Shown here in pieces: positions 20,573-34,100 of a stretch of 64,000 nt of DNA. The notes under the pieces were generated by a model, which worked only from the letters and a program-made list of their open reading frames with translations, searched no databases and was not told the origin of the DNA. This stretch comes from Argyresthia goedartella (lineage: Eukaryota; Arthropoda; Insecta; Lepidoptera; Argyresthiidae): positions 6,696,001 through 6,760,000 of the forward strand of contig OX463813.1 in the NCBI GenBank assembly GCA_949825045.1. Reading direction: 5' to 3'. Each line of letters starts with the position of its first letter. Position 1 is the first letter of the stretch. A program made the translations under genes and the position numbers.

Positions 20573-23500
20573 TTAATTCGAATGAAGAATGTCTTCCCCC
20601 GGTTTCGTAATGCTAACTTCACTGAACTTCACTGACAGGCCTTTTCTTTCGGGTGTGCAGCACATCAGCCCCACAAAGTAGGTCTCTGCCCGAGGAAACG
20701 GACACAGTCGCAGCAGAGTCCACGTTTTGGCCTCGCACGAGTATTTGACACACAACACTTGCTTGACTTTGGTCAGTCGAAGCCAAAATTTGCGTGGGTT
20801 CCCAGGATACACACCTGAAACATATATATTTTTACTTTAAGTGCACACGGGAAACGTGCTTAAGGCACCCATCCTCACGGGGCCCTGAAAGGGTTAAAAT
20901 ATCTTACTGGTTGCTCCTTTCTCGACTGGCAGCCATGAGAAATTTCCGAGTTTATTTAGAAAATGAGATTTCAGTGACCGTCGACACACCTAAACATGAA
21001 ATTAAATCACTATGTCAAAGCTCAAACCTATACCGTAGTTTTTTTCATAAATGGTACCAAAATATTTGCCGAATTGTCGTCTAATGATATAACTATATCA
21101 TTTTCAGTGCGGAAATGGTACTTAAAGGGGGAGAGGCAGTTGCCCAGCAGTGGGATACCACGGGCTCAAAAAATTTGTTTATTTGGGAACTGAGCACACA
21201 GCACGATAAAAGATAAAGTACTTCACATTAATATATGACATGGGCCAATTAAGGGCTCTTATTATACGACCTTACGCCGGCAATTGGCCCTCCACCATTC
21301 TCGCTCCTATCAGCGGAAGCTCTACGGAAAAGGCTCAGAGAAGCCACAGTACAGCAACAAAACCTATTATGGTCTAACAGAGAAGACTGCAAATACACAA
21401 AACGTTTTATAGAAAAGTATAACCATAAATTTACGAATTACTTAATGAGACTGCCACGCAGAAAAATAAAAATACTAACAAGCCTTATTACAGGCCATTG
21501 TACACTTAATTAAACACTTGACAATTACAGGTGCCACGTACAGCCCCCTGTGCAGGGGGTGCATGGAAGTAGATGAAACAGTAGAGCACATGCTACTGGC
21601 ATGTCCATCCACAACAGAAACCAGGATGACTATCCTAGGTGACACAACAAACACCCACGAGCTCCTAGAACACCCAGGCCTCCTTCTCCAGCGGGTGCAG
21701 GAGTTGCGATGGCTGAAGTAGATGTGCAGGCGAAGGGGACATGCACAAAGGCACCGCTCAAGTGGGCCAGGTGCAGGCGCTACACCCCCTTTTAGAAGAT
21801 AGATAGAAGATATACGACTTTAACATTCAATAGGGTAAGCAGTAAGCTTAAAAAAAATAAAACAAAAAAAATAAACAGGGAGGGCATGTTTTCCACTGTA
21901 TGTTTGTGTTTGTATGTGTTTTTGTGTGAGTAGGAAATAGAGAGAATATTATTTAGTTATTCAATTAACTGATAAGTAGCAGTTGCGTCCGTTAGTATTT
22001 TGGTCATGAGTTTTTTGAATAGGCCCGGCATGTTGTGGAAGATGTCCAATTCAGAAAACAATCTGTTATAAGTGCGTGGCAGGCGGCGGCTGATGGAGTC
22101 AGCAGCGTAGTTTACTTGTACGAGCCAGAGGTACGTTGAAGAGTTTCGTGTGACGAGTACGGGTCGACGGAGCATTCAGTCTGAGTAGAGCATCTACTAC
22201 ATCTGGGCAATCAACAACACCATGACAAACTTTATACAGAAGCTGCAAATCTAACATGGTTCGGCGAGATTCGAGGTTGAGGATGTTATTATAACGGCAT
22301 TCCTCTGCATAAACGTCAGTTTGAAATCTGTCACGGAAACTTAGTTGTTTCAGATTTTTTTGCTGTATTCTTTCGATCATATTTATATATACTGAGCTCT
22401 AAGGATTCCAGATCGTACAACAATACTCGAGGATACTTCTGACACATGCAAAATACAGAACACGTACACAGTCAATATCAGTGAATGGTTTACTGACTCT
22501 TAAAATAAAACCTAGGCATAGCCTTATTTGTGATGTGTTCTATGTGTTCTTTAAAAGTAAGCTTAGCGTTCAAGATAACGCCCAGATCACTAATTGTGTG
22601 TACTTTAAAATGGCTTATGTTTAAACTATCACCAAAAACGCACCTATTTTATTACCAACAAATTAGAAACGACCACCAAATTGTGTTTGGATAAATGATC
22701 ACCAAACTTCTTTTTATGTTTTATTTGCTTAAATTTATGTTTTAAGTATTTTTTGTTGTTCTTACATGTTCAACCTAACAGAAGGATAAAGCCCTTCACC
22801 TAAGCTACCGCAGTATTTTGCCCTGATATTTGCTGCAACTTTTTATTTGTTGCCCTTTAAAATATATGAGTCGTTAAGGCTATACTCATATGAAATCGGT
22901 ATGATTATGTTACATTTGGCAACGTTGTTGTTTATCCTATTACGTATATAATTAGCTGAAAGGCGGTTTAGATCCTCTTGTAAATGAATGCAGTCCTGAA
23001 TTGACGCTGATTGATGTTCGACTATACTTTTTTATCATCAGCGTACATCAGCACAGTACAAGACTCGAGTTATTGAGGCAAATGCCGATGTCGTACAAAT
23101 ATGCCACATATAGTAGAGGTCCCAAAATAGACCCTTGAGGAACACCAAAAGGAATTGTTACGACCAGTCCAACCGATACCCACCAACGACCACAGCTTGA
23201 CATATTTTATTGATGTATGATTCAGGCCATCGCAAGAGATCGCCCTTTATTAATAATTTCATCAATTTCTTCATAATAATAATAAAAATGGCCAAGTAAG
23301 AGTCCATTATCATCCGTACCATTATTTATAACAACGGCAAAAAACACGTTTGTTGTATGGGAGCCCCCCTTAAATATTCATTTTATTTTAATTTAATTAT
23401 TTATTTTTAAAGTAAATAATATAACTCAATATTCTGTGAATATTTCAAGCGTCTACCTCTTGCCGTCATCAATATCAAGCAAAAAAATCACGCTTGTTGT

Positions 23501-26500
23501 ATGGGGGCCCCCCTTAAATATTTGTTTTATTTTAATTTTATTATTTATTTTTAAAGTGAATATATAACAAAATATTCTGTGAATATTTCAAGCGTCTACC
23601 TGGTCCTGTTATCAAAATGGAGCAAAAACAAGCAAAACAGTCACGTTTGTTGTACGGGAGCCCCCTTAAATTCTTATTTTATTCTGTTTTTTTTTTGTAT
23701 TTGTTGTTATTTGGCAACAGAAATACATCATCTGTAAAAATTTCAACTGTCTAACTATCACGGTTCATGAGCTACAGCCTGGTGATAGACGGACGGGAAG
23801 CGGAGGCTTATTATCAGGGTCCCGTTTGGCACCCTTGGGGTAAGGAACGCTAACAATGGAACCCAAAAAATACCTGTTTTAAATAACATTTGGCAACATG
23901 TAATTTTTGGATTTAATTACTTGAAGATTTTTTGCATACCTGTAGCCCAATCAGATACTTCATTCGTTAGTACGCTACCAATCATTGGTTGGCCATCATT
24001 GTACTCTATACATGTTTTTAACCAATGCTTCTCATCTGCTAAGATCATCAGTCCAGCTTGGTCATAGAGTTTAGTGAAATCAGCTTCTATGCAGGCCTGA
24101 AAATTAATGGGAAATATTACATCAAAAATACAGATTTGCACAGCAAATATCAGGGCAAAATCCTGTGGTAGCTTAGATGAAGAGTAAAGGGTGTGAGCGA
24201 AGCGAAGCCCCCTTTATCCTTTGTGTTAGGTTGGACTTGAAACATAAACTTGAGTACACATAAAATATTTAAAACATGAATAGTGTTTTTTTCTGATCCT
24301 TTTTTGCTGTGCAAATCAGTATTTTTGATGTGCGATTAAATACTAGCCAAAATTAATTAATATTAAAATTAGCCGAACAACCTCATTATTTAGATTTAGA
24401 TTTAAAATTGCCATATGGACCATAGACTAACTAAATTACCATATAGGCTATAGACCACGCCAAATATGGTCTGAAAGAATGTGAAACTGGTGAAATGTCA
24501 AAATAGGGGAAGGTGGAAAGAGATCACGTTACATTCAGAGACAAAAATATGTGGCGCGATCTGTATCTACTGAGTAGTCAAGTTCACGGCAAAATTATTT
24601 TTTCTCTAAGCAAGCTGTCACCTATCTCTCTCTCATATCACCTTACCCTATGCGAACAATTCTACTTGTATGTACCTATTTAAAACGCGCCCCGAATTCC
24701 AACTTGCAACTTGATAATAAATGAGCTGTTTACACCGTAAAGTAGTTACTTAAATTAAGTCAAGATACTACTTGACAACTTAATGTGACTGATGTGTCTA
24801 CTGCCTAGGGGAAATTCTCGTTCCCAGTAAATTCCCCGTGGGGAAATTTCCACGTCACTGGAACGATCAAATCATATAGAAGTTTATACAACTTTGAATC
24901 TGTAACAATATTTTCATATGTTTTGCAATAAATATACTGAATGTAGTAAAACGTTTAAGCAGGAATCCTTGAAAATGAATCACGGACAGTCGCGTACTCT
25001 AGGTACAGGTAGTGCCAGGTTTGTAGTTCCCTGACCCAGAGCGGCGCATCAGTTGAGGGGGAGGTGATGTGCGGGACGCGCGGGGTTTGCGCATGGGCTG
25101 CGCGTATTTCTTGAGCGTCGGTACGACGTTCCACAGGTGTCCAAAGTACAGTTGCATTCTAAAGTGTTGTTAACCCCTTACAGGGCATAAGCAAAATTCG
25201 GTCGATGTATCGACCACTTACTCATACTCACTTAAATAAAATTGCTCTTATTCATATAATTACTATCTACATTTTGATCCTTGAGTTTTCGAGTAGTTGA
25301 TGATTGAGCAAAGGTCTCGAAAGTAGGTAGTACAGAACGCATTTTTTTAAATGTGTACCGTGTACATAAAAAAGTAGTTAAGACAGCTCGCCGGTTTTCA
25401 CGATTGGATTTCTCCATTTTTCGTGATAAATACCTATGGATTAAAAGGTATGTTATATCCTACATTATAATATTTATCATTAAAAAGTTCAATCAGTATT
25501 TGTATAACATTATAAACTACAATGTGGTTTGGTTTTAATACCAGTACTCCACATATGTATGCCTCATTTCAGTTTTGCAATGCATTTGTAAATTATCGTA
25601 TTTGTACTTGTCTCTATTAATCAAGATATACTACTGAAATTTTAAGAGGGGGCAGGTATATAATTGTTTGATGATGTCACATCAACAAATATCCATTGCA
25701 AGTTTCTGCTAAGATAATATACGTCAGTATTTTCAAAATATAGGTTAGAATTTTGTAAAAAAATGGCATTTTCTTTCACCTACAATTTTCAGAAGCCTCC
25801 AAAAAAGAACCTGCACGCCAGAGACCTCAATAATCTCAAAAATAAATGAAAAATTATTGCTTGCCTTGTTTTATTTAACAATTACTTGGAATAACAGATA
25901 TACTCTGAATTGAACAGAAAGCTCACTTGTCAAATGGCCGACAGTGGGGCAACTTACGGGAGACGGAATAAAAGGCTTGTCCCTAGATGCTCAGTTAATA
26001 TCTTGTATATTTGACTGGAATAAAATCCTAGCTTATAAACTAGGTTGGTACATGTTATTAATGACGTACATAAGACATAATACGTAATGAGATATTTCCG
26101 AATATCAGTGACGGGCGTACGGGCCGGCACAGACCCTATCCACTGCATACACTATGTTCTAAATGCTCACTGGTCAAATGTTTGACCACAAATTATAGTT
26201 ACAGAAGGTCACTGGAAAGAGATTTAATGGAAGGCGTAGAACCATTGTCAGATTAATCATAAATAACTTAGCGAGACTGGAGGATGTGTCATGCGGTCTC
26301 GGTCTCTCGTATAATGTGGTGGATAAACACTTGATTAGACCTAACATTATTAAGTTATTGTAAATTTATTGCATGCATAGAATATACCTCACGCTCACAT
26401 AGCGTAGAACATTCTTGCCTCACAAATATGGTTATTTGTAGGGATGAAAAGTTCTTGCGCGACAGTACCTATCGCCACTAACCCCTTCAGGCGCCATTCA

Positions 26501-29500
26501 GGGGACTAGAAAATTGGCGACAGCTGTGCAAGCCGCACCAAGAAAACCCAGTTAATGATACTTAGTGCCTTTGAGACAATATAATAATCAATGTGTATTG
26601 TACAGCCTGAACCAGGTTTCTCGGCATCTGGGCTAGGTAGAACACCTCTCTCTTTCGCCCATGCATGCATCTCTCTTGTGCCTCTCTCTCAGCCATGCGC
26701 AGCTACCCACTCCAGGCGGTAGTCAAATACCAACAAAATTAACGTTGCGGCTTGCAACTATTGAGCTTATGAGGCGAGTGAAAAGGAAAGAATCTGCCAC
26801 GCACGGTCGGCACTATGAATGGGCGATCACCCGGTTTTTTTTTCCAATATTTTTAATAGTTCAAAGTAAATTTGTAAACATAGGTTATAGTAATTATTAT
26901 AAGTAATGCCAATATCCTTTCAAAATGATTCCCATTTTGAAGGGAAAATAAGAAAATTAGAAATGCTGTTGAATTAAATCATTCATATATTGATAGAAAC
27001 AAAACATGTCATCTAGCAAATTGTCGTTAAGTGTCACCATATGCGAGAAAATAAATCCTTGGAGATAACTAGTTATCTCTGAAAAAAAAAAACTTCACAG
27101 AAAACCAGTTACACCTAACCATAGTTATCTCCAAGGAACAAGGGAGATATTTGATTTGATGGAGTGCCAAAAGGTCATTTTTGCAAAAGAAATTATTTCT
27201 GAATTATGATACTTCTGGACATACCGTTACAAAACATATTTGTTTGTATTGTGTTTCTCTATTGATAAAAATAAATTGCGGCGACACCGTGAAAAAAAAA
27301 TAATGATCGAATATTTTATTAGCTTTTTAGAATAAATAATAATAATAAATATACAAATAAATGTAGCTCATTAGTGTCCCCACCGAGGGGCACAGTACTT
27401 TACCAGGATACGAGTAAGATAAGGCCATACTCCACCACGCTGGCTCAGTGCGGGTTGGTGGAGGGGTTTTACGACAACTACCACGTAGTAGCCGGGACTG
27501 TAGGTCCCTTAACGTGTCATCCGAAACACTGAACGTCCGATAATATACTTAATTATCTCATTAGTACATGGTCATGAATCGACCCTGCATCTCCTGTGTG
27601 AGAAACAAGCGTGAAACCCATTAGACCACGGAGCCCTTTTAGAAAAAGCCAATAAAAAAAAAACGTTAAAATGTATTCATTTCATAGAAGAGCATCTTGC
27701 CGTGTCTTCAACCGAGTGAAACTGATCAATGAATCGAATTGAATTTTGTGCCGGCAACGCATGACCATACCCCTTGGTTTCTAAACCTCCAAAGGTAACC
27801 GACATTAACTTAGAAATGGTATCCTATTCTGAGTCCTAAATTCCGCAATCGTAATAACACCATCTTTACCTGGTAATAGGTTACTTCACTAACCGACCGC
27901 ACCTTTGTAAATTATCTTCCGTTATTAACTAAATCATCCAACTTCGTTGGATCCGTATAAACCGTCCATGTATATAGCTTTTCTTATGTTTTTAGATATT
28001 CCATTCTCCATAGCGACCGAAAATGTTGGGACATTTATTGGATTTGCTGATACCGCGACAACCGAGTCATCGCAACATCTTTACTAAGGATATTCCGAAA
28101 GCGAAACCAACGCTATCGTTGTCGGTCAAACTGACCGTGAATGTCCAGGTTTATTTCAGAATCCGTTGGATCCTTACTTACTTAAAAACCGAAAATCGTA
28201 ATGTAATTCCGACCGCCCACCCTAATAATGTCATCCATAGGACTAAAACAATTAAACCGTGTTTCATGACGTCTTTAAAATCTTGTAGACTTGGGTAACT
28301 CGAGAGTAAGATATAATATGACTCACATATCGCTTGACGTCCATTATATCCTAGTTACATCTCAGCGATATGAATCATATCTTAGTCCCCAAACAAATCT
28401 CGCTCTCTCTGCCCAGGCTACACTAAACACAGTTGTGTGAGAACAAACCAACAAAACCAGACGTCTTCCAGTTTTAAAATGTCACTATTAGGCAAACAGC
28501 TACCTTATCACCTTAACATTTGGTCTACATTTGGTCCACATTTTGTTGGCAAATACGCAATTGACCAAACCAAATACACGTATTTCAGTCTTAATGTCAC
28601 TTTTAGGCGAATAGCAACCTTATCTCCTTAATCCTTGGTCCAAATTTGAGCCGGATATCTAGTAGTAGCGATAGCGAAGGCGAACACACCGAACGGATCG
28701 ACGGCGCCGAAGGAATCGACCACGCTGCTCTCGCGCGTTGCTCTGTCCCACTCTTACGCCACGCATGACCGGATAAGCATGGATAGGTGTGCGTTCACCT
28801 GTACACCAGAGCGAGATTCGCGGAAACAAACATGTGGGTTTTTTCGGCTATCATCGGTTGGATTAAGATGAGCGAGAAAGAGTATGTGTTTGTCATACTA
28901 TAATAGGCATAATGTTTGCAAAAGTTTGCTTATTGATTTGAATCTTATCGCATTGCAATAAGCTCGAAAAGCAATAAAAAATCTATGGGATATAACGTTC
29001 ATAATAATGTAGGAAGAAGCTATGGAGGCCTCAGTTCGCTGCCAAGGCAAAAGTGATCAAGGGATCGAAGCGGGCAATAAAAAGTGGTCTCTAGGTAAGT
29101 CGGTTAAGGCATAGTTCAAACGGTGAAATTAAAATGCAGCTGTTGCAATTCGTTTGTTTATATATTTTGTATTGAGTAGGTTATTTTTCGAGACTCTTCC
29201 AACTCATCAACTTATTAAACAAATATAAGAGCCTTGTGAGATAAAAGAGTAAGAAATAAGTGGGAGTTGGAGCGTTATGAGAAGCCATAGATTTGAATGA
29301 GTGAGATATGACAGAGATATAATGTGTCACCGAATCAATAGATATGAGATATGATTACTCCCTATAAAGACACACTTTGCGCAAGTCTAAAATCTTGCCG
29401 ACATTTTAAAACGCCAAAATCTCCCCCCTAAATTATTCCGATCAAACCGGATCTCAAATCTACTTTTTATACGTTCCGAAATAGAAAGTTTTTACCGAGT

Positions 29501-30498
29501 TATCCACAAACCGATCGAGGATTTTTTTTTACCGAAATGTAATCGAGTTACCTTTAATGTAATATCCTAAGCATAGTTTTTACATCCGTCGTAAAAAACA
29601 ATACGCAAGCCCCAAAATGAAATATTAATAGTTGATTTTTTTGATTGATGATATTGAGTCGAAAGTCATTCTCTTTCCAAGAGCCGAATACGTACACTGA
29701 GAGTCACCCTGGTAAAAGAGACTTGTGGTGAGTGGCCTCTGACTACTTCACCACATCCGCCACGCGCCGAACAGAATCTAAGGTAGGCCTTATAACCGGG
29801 AAGGCCTGAAGATACCTATCGGAAAAAAAATACGAATGTTACGTCTATCCTAGACGAACATGAAGCGATAACCGAATCCGAACCCGATTTGTAATCACCG
29901 TTGGTTCATCACCACCCTCTTTTATTGTGTTCTATCAAATTAAATTCGGTGAGAATAATGTAAATATTGACCAGGGATTTTGCTTGGGGAACGTGCCCTG
30001 GAATAGGCCCGGGCACGTTCCCAGTAACTTTTGGAATTTTCCCTAATAGTTGAAAAAATGCACCAATTGTAAATAGTGCATTTTCTCGTATTTAACGTAT
30101 GATAAAAACATAGAGTTTTTTATGTAAGTATTTTGCTACTTTTCAAAAAATCCCAATTTGCGGTAACGTGTCCGGGCATAAACGCAGGCATAATGCCCCC
30201 TCAGAGAAATTCCCCGGGAACGGCACATCAGTGTGTGTATCAACTTTTTATTATTAACAGAGCTTTTGAAAAAAATATAATTAAATAGGTGGGTTCTTAC
30301 CTGAAAAACAAAGTCATCTTTGTCTTTTATGTCTAAGCCGTAAACATGGCCTGAGTGTCGATAAAAATTATAAAAAGTTCCTTGCCAGAAATCCGTTTTA
30401 TCGTCAGTTTCTGCATGCACAGTTTCATCATTTACACTCCAAGTGTTGGGCTCGTTCAACCAATGAAATTTGTATAAGGAAATGTTTTTAAAATCCAT
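20573..30498 (-). CDS. DUF1349-domain protein, three exons
   Basis: Exons on the minus strand: 30301-30498 (ATG at 30498, MDFKNISLYKF), 23940-24096, and 20573-20814 (stop TAA at 20573). Phases join cleanly (198 + 157 + 242 = 597 nt, 198 residues). All junctions are GT-AG: donors gtaaga and gtatgc, acceptors tttcag. The protein shows the DUF1349 pattern: TDFWQGTFYNFYRHSGHVYG, QAGLMILADEKHWLKTCIEY, TNEVSDWATG, PGNPRKFWLRL and VGLMCCTPERKGLSVKFSE. This family has a concanavalin A-like beta-sandwich fold and is widespread. Its biochemical role is unsettled, although a yeast member is linked to enolase regulation. There is no signal peptide or membrane segment, so it is probably cytosolic. Introns of 3.1 and 6.2 kb are full of transposon debris. 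It is divergent from fibrillarin. Confidence 0.88.
21240..21870 (+). pseudogene. 3' fragment of a LINE with R1/RNase H-type ORF2 C-terminus
   Basis: In the DUF1349 second intron. Plus-strand frames give LPRRKIKILTSLITGHCTLN (about 21446) and then, in another frame, CRGCMEVDETVEHMLLACPS (about 21555). This is the cysteine-rich end typical of LINE ORF2 proteins with an RNase H-type C-terminus. It is followed by an A-rich tail at about 21850-21880. Broken and 5'-truncated. Confidence 0.72.
21957..23165 (-). pseudogene. Jockey-like LINE reverse-transcriptase remnant
   Basis: Minus strand. GVPQGSILGPLLYVAYLYDI (about 23160-23100) and LMYADDKK (about 23050-23030) are RT blocks in different frames. 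The C-terminal part at 22380-21957 reads SFRDRFQTDVYAEECRYNN and PRTYNRLFSELDIFHNMPG, as in RT-only LINEs. It is split by a MITE-like insertion at about 22640-22900 and carries stops, so it is dead. Confidence 0.8.
22640..22900 (-). repeat. Dispersed MITE-like repeat copy
   Basis: The stretch with aaggataaagcccttcacctaagctaccgcag is shared, on the opposite strand, with 24097-24340. It is partly shared with 52395-52500 and 52620-52760. This copy interrupts the LINE at 21957-23165. Confidence 0.65.
23330..23865 (+). repeat. Cluster of 'gggagcccccttaaat' repeats
   Basis: Three head-to-tail partial copies, starting near 23345, 23490 and 23640, each begin with a ttgttgtatggg/ttgttgtacggg-type start. 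The last runs on to the full family 3' end (ctacagcctggtgatagacggacgg) seen at 11390-11615. Confidence 0.75.
24097..24340 (+). repeat. Dispersed MITE-like repeat copy next to DUF1349 exon 2
   Basis: The inverse of the copy at 22640-22900: ggtagcttagatgaa, gtgtgagcgaagcgaagcc, then cagatttgcacagcaaat. It lies within the intron starting a few tens of bases from exon 2, so it probably inserted very near the acceptor. Confidence 0.6.
24341..27361. other. Intron DNA, no gene recognised
   Basis: Inside the first intron of the DUF1349 gene. A GC-rich patch (25010-25130) and AT-rich stretches are present. Open frames lack recognisable domains. Confidence 0.3.
27362..27640 (-). mobile_element. tRNA-derived SINE
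   Basis: Read on the minus strand from 27637: ggctccgtggtctaatggg (A-box-like) and then gggtcgattcatgacc (B-box-like), followed by a tRNA-unrelated body ending near 27362 in an AT-rich tail. A real tRNA fold is not possible because the arms do not pair, so this is a SINE head, not a tRNA gene. Confidence 0.72.
27641..30300. other. Intron DNA, no gene recognised
   Basis: Remainder of the DUF1349 first intron. No domain-bearing frame, strong repeat or RNA motif was identified. The frame at 28023-28298 has no recognisable family. Confidence 0.3.
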
Positions 30499-31158
30499 AA
30501 TTATTTCGATCACTTCTTGTCTTGGGATGTTTGGTTAGAGTACGTAAGGTTATTTTAATTTTTAACAATAATATCAAGTATACTTCTGCTTTGTAGAGAA
30601 CAAATGAGTACTTAAGCTAACAAGATAACAATATCAACAAATGAAATGACCTGACGTTTCAATTTCAATGACTAATACAACCTACTATTTATAGATAAGA
30701 TAACTCTGCTCCTTCTAGAAACAGATTGAAATGTGTTGTTGTCTATTGCAGTTGTAGGTTGTGCGTTAAATACTTTGAAAGTTCAACCTAGAGGAAGTAA
30801 CTATATTTCAGTAACCGGAAATAAAGAAACATTAATGCATGTAGCGCTTTACCCATGGCAAGTGGTCAATTTTGGGGTCAAAAAGTCATTAGCCCTACCG
30901 TGGTAGAAATGATCAGTGCAATTAGTAGCAACACCCAGACAGTGTTACCAACATTCATGATTGAGGTTGTGATTCGTTCGTTACTTGACAAACGTCAAAT
31001 TCCAGCAAAATGGCCTCACTTCCTGTCCTGTACGCGGTGAACGGCGCGACGATGGGTCCGCGTGGTTTATGAAGAAAATAAAATTTATTTTTGCGTTTAG
31101 ATAGACCATATTAAATTAGTTAGTTGTATAAATTAAAGAATAAGTATATCCACCTATT
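30499..31158. promoter_or_regulatory. Divergent promoter region, DUF1349 gene / fibrillarin
   Basis: 660 bp separate the start codons of two divergent genes and hold no other gene. A pyrimidine-rich CACTTCCTGTCC at about 31016 could be a 5'-TOP-type transcription start, as is usual for snoRNA host and ribosome-biogenesis genes. A 6-codon upstream ORF (31052-31072) would then lie in the leader. No TATA box is obvious. All inferred from position. Confidence 0.45.
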
Positions 31159-34100
31159 ATGGGAAAACCTGGTAAGTACATTTTTAAATTATTCCGAGAA
31201 ATAGGTAGATATACACGTGCACGGTAACTTGGCATTCTTCAGTGAAAATCTTGGAATAGTTGCATAAATTCAATCAAATGATCATAAATAACCACTGATA
31301 CTCTTTTAAACGCTCTACTTTGTTTTTTTGTGATGCTCCAGTTAAAAACCCTTATGGTAATTTAGGTTATGTCGGGCTAACAATCCCGTAAGTCCTCCTT
31401 TATTTGGCTAATTGCAGAAATATTATCGCACATTCCATGCTTTACTATTTCTATGCCATGTCTGGTTTCTAAGAACCGTAGTTCCATAGTTTTGTCAACA
31501 TACGCAGAAGCATTTTTGAGGTTAAGACACGCATTGTATGAGGCATGAAAAGGAAACAATTTTTATATTTCAGTGATAAAGCGTTTAATGACCTAATTCT
31601 CTGTCTCGGTTGGAGTGTAGAGTGTAGTAGGGTTTCCGCCCCCATATACCCTGACCAATATCTCATATCTGTAATTTCAATCTTGGGTGCCATGTGGTTT
31701 ATTGTGTGCCAGGCTACTTAGCCATGTTGTTGTAGTTGTAAAGAAAATTACTGTAAATTCAACATGGCAATCGGTCAGAGTGTCGATAAGGGGGCGGAAG
31801 CCTCTTCTAAGTTTTTTTTCCTTGGCGCACCCTTATCTACACTCCAACCTGTTATTTGGCTCCAATCTCAACGTGATGATAAACTGGTCCCTCTATTCAT
31901 GACCTAACCGTGATGACTATGATACCACATACCCACTTCTGAAGCTCTTCAGCATACCTACAACAAACTCCAGCAATATTTTTTTCTTTCTAAATGTTAT
32001 TACTTTTTCAGAGTTCGGCGGTGGTCGAGGCGGCGGCGGCCGTGGGGGCTTCGGCGGTGGCCGTGGGCGCGGTGGAGGGGACCGCGGGGGCGGCGGTTTC
32101 AGGGGGCGGGGGGGTGGCCGTGGTGGCTTTGGTGGTGGTGGCGGCGGATTTGAGAAGCGCGGTGGTGGTGGCAGGGGTTTTGGCGGCCGCGGAGGAGGTA
32201 AGTTTTATTTTATTTTATTTTATTTTCGTTTATTCAGGAAACATACAGTCGTACACAAATATTAAAAATTAGAAATTTTAAATACTAATAGACCTAGAGC
32301 TCCATATTTTATAAATATATTTTTACAATGGTCTTAAGCGGCATTACTTCATACAATACTATGGAAAAGAAAATACAAGGAAATACAAAATTTGGAAGAG
32401 AATTTAGAATTTAGAATTACAAATTAAGAATCGTTACGACTACTACAGCTATTAACTAATAACAATTTTCTAATATTATTTTTAAATTGATAAATAGAGT
32501 CTGAGAAAATATCGACATCTGATAAATGCGTATTATAAAAGTTACAAGAACGCCTTATGAAAGAGTTACTAGCATAAGTAAGTTCTTATCTTTGTCTTAG
32601 TAGGAAAAGCAATGCCATTTTGTCATTACTTAGGTGTCTATGGAAGTGTTTATTTTATCCAGTCTTATGGAATACGTAAGGATGCAAAAAAATTAAGGAA
32701 TTATTGTGCATTTTGGTTATTCCACCAGACAAGATATTGTTGATTTAATCAGCAGTTTTAGACAAATCAGGACTATATGCCACAGAACTAACTTTAATCA
32801 GTATCATTATACTTCTAAATGATGAGAACATGGTCCCTCAACAATCTAGACCTATTCGTGAAGACTATTATACCACATACCCACTTCTGACGTTCATCTC
32901 CGATGCACATCATGTTATTATTGTGGGCGCTTCATTAAACATGTTATTTCTGCCAAAGGTCGGGGCGCCCCTCGCGGCGGCCGGGGTGGCGGCGCAAGTG
33001 GCTTCAAGGGAGGCAAGCAAGTGATCATTGAGCCACACAGGTTTGTTTGTACTTTTCTGTCTTTCCTCCTGAGATGAATAATCATAAATCTATGACTAGT
33101 CCCTGCATTCAGTTTAAAAGTTATTAGTATTATCCAGAATAGTGCTGGACTGGCCCACAGGCCAAAGGATGTTAAATTTGTGCCTAAAACATGGGCACAC
33201 ACTCACACCGCTCTGTTCTGTATCCTCAACGTCTTTAATTTTCGTCTATTTTGCCTGATGTGGGTTGGGGGCACTACTCCTGCCAACGCAATCCAAATAC
33301 ATTATCGCAAACTAACTTTAAAATAGAAAAATGCAATGCACACTGAAATGATGTTTATCTAACATAACTTTCGTTCTTCTGAATGCGAAAGCTTGAAGCC
33401 AAAATTGTTGCTGATCTGTATCTAATCACTAAATCAAATCAAAAACCTGAATAAAAGAAAAACATTGTTTTTATGCAAGTTTTGTTTAAATGTTTCAGAC
33501 ACGCTGGAGTGTTCATTGCAAGAGGCAAGGAAGATGCGCTGGTCACCAAGAATCTTGTCCCTGGCTCAGAAGTGTATGGAGAAAAGAGAATATCTGTAGA
33601 AGTAAGTAATTTAGTATTTTCACCCCATTTTGGGGATAATGAAGAGGTTTTATGAGTGTTAAAACAGTTGAAAGTGTATAGGAAGTTAAAAGCTGTAAGA
33701 CTCTTACTGCCCTCCAATACATCTCAAAATATAAGATCTAGAGAGTGCAACTATTGCAAACCTAAAGTGATGACCAGTGGTCCCTCTAACCTGACCTAGT
33801 CATGAAGACTATATCCACTTACCCACTTCTGATTAGCCAACCCACAATCAAACCGCACCAACTCAATGTTTTGTTTGTTCTAAAAAATCTAAATATTTCT
33901 CAGAATGATGGAGAGAAGGTGGAATACAGAGTATGGAACCCGTTCAGATCAAAATTGGCAGCAGCCATCATGGGTGGAGTGGACGCGATACACATGCCTC
34001 CAGGCTCCAGGGTGCTTTATCTGGGAGCGGCCAGCGGGACGACAGTCAGCCATGTCGCTGATGTTGTTGGCCCGGTATGTGACATTTATTTGGAATATTG

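Noticed and set aside
28023..28298. 91-codon open frame in the DUF1349 intron
   Set aside because: No recognisable domain, no splice signals and composition like surrounding intron.
31994..32272. Alanine/valine-rich frame overlapping fibrillarin exon 2
   Set aside because: Alternative frame of the GC-rich GAR-domain exon; the Gly/Arg frame fits fibrillarin with splice sites.
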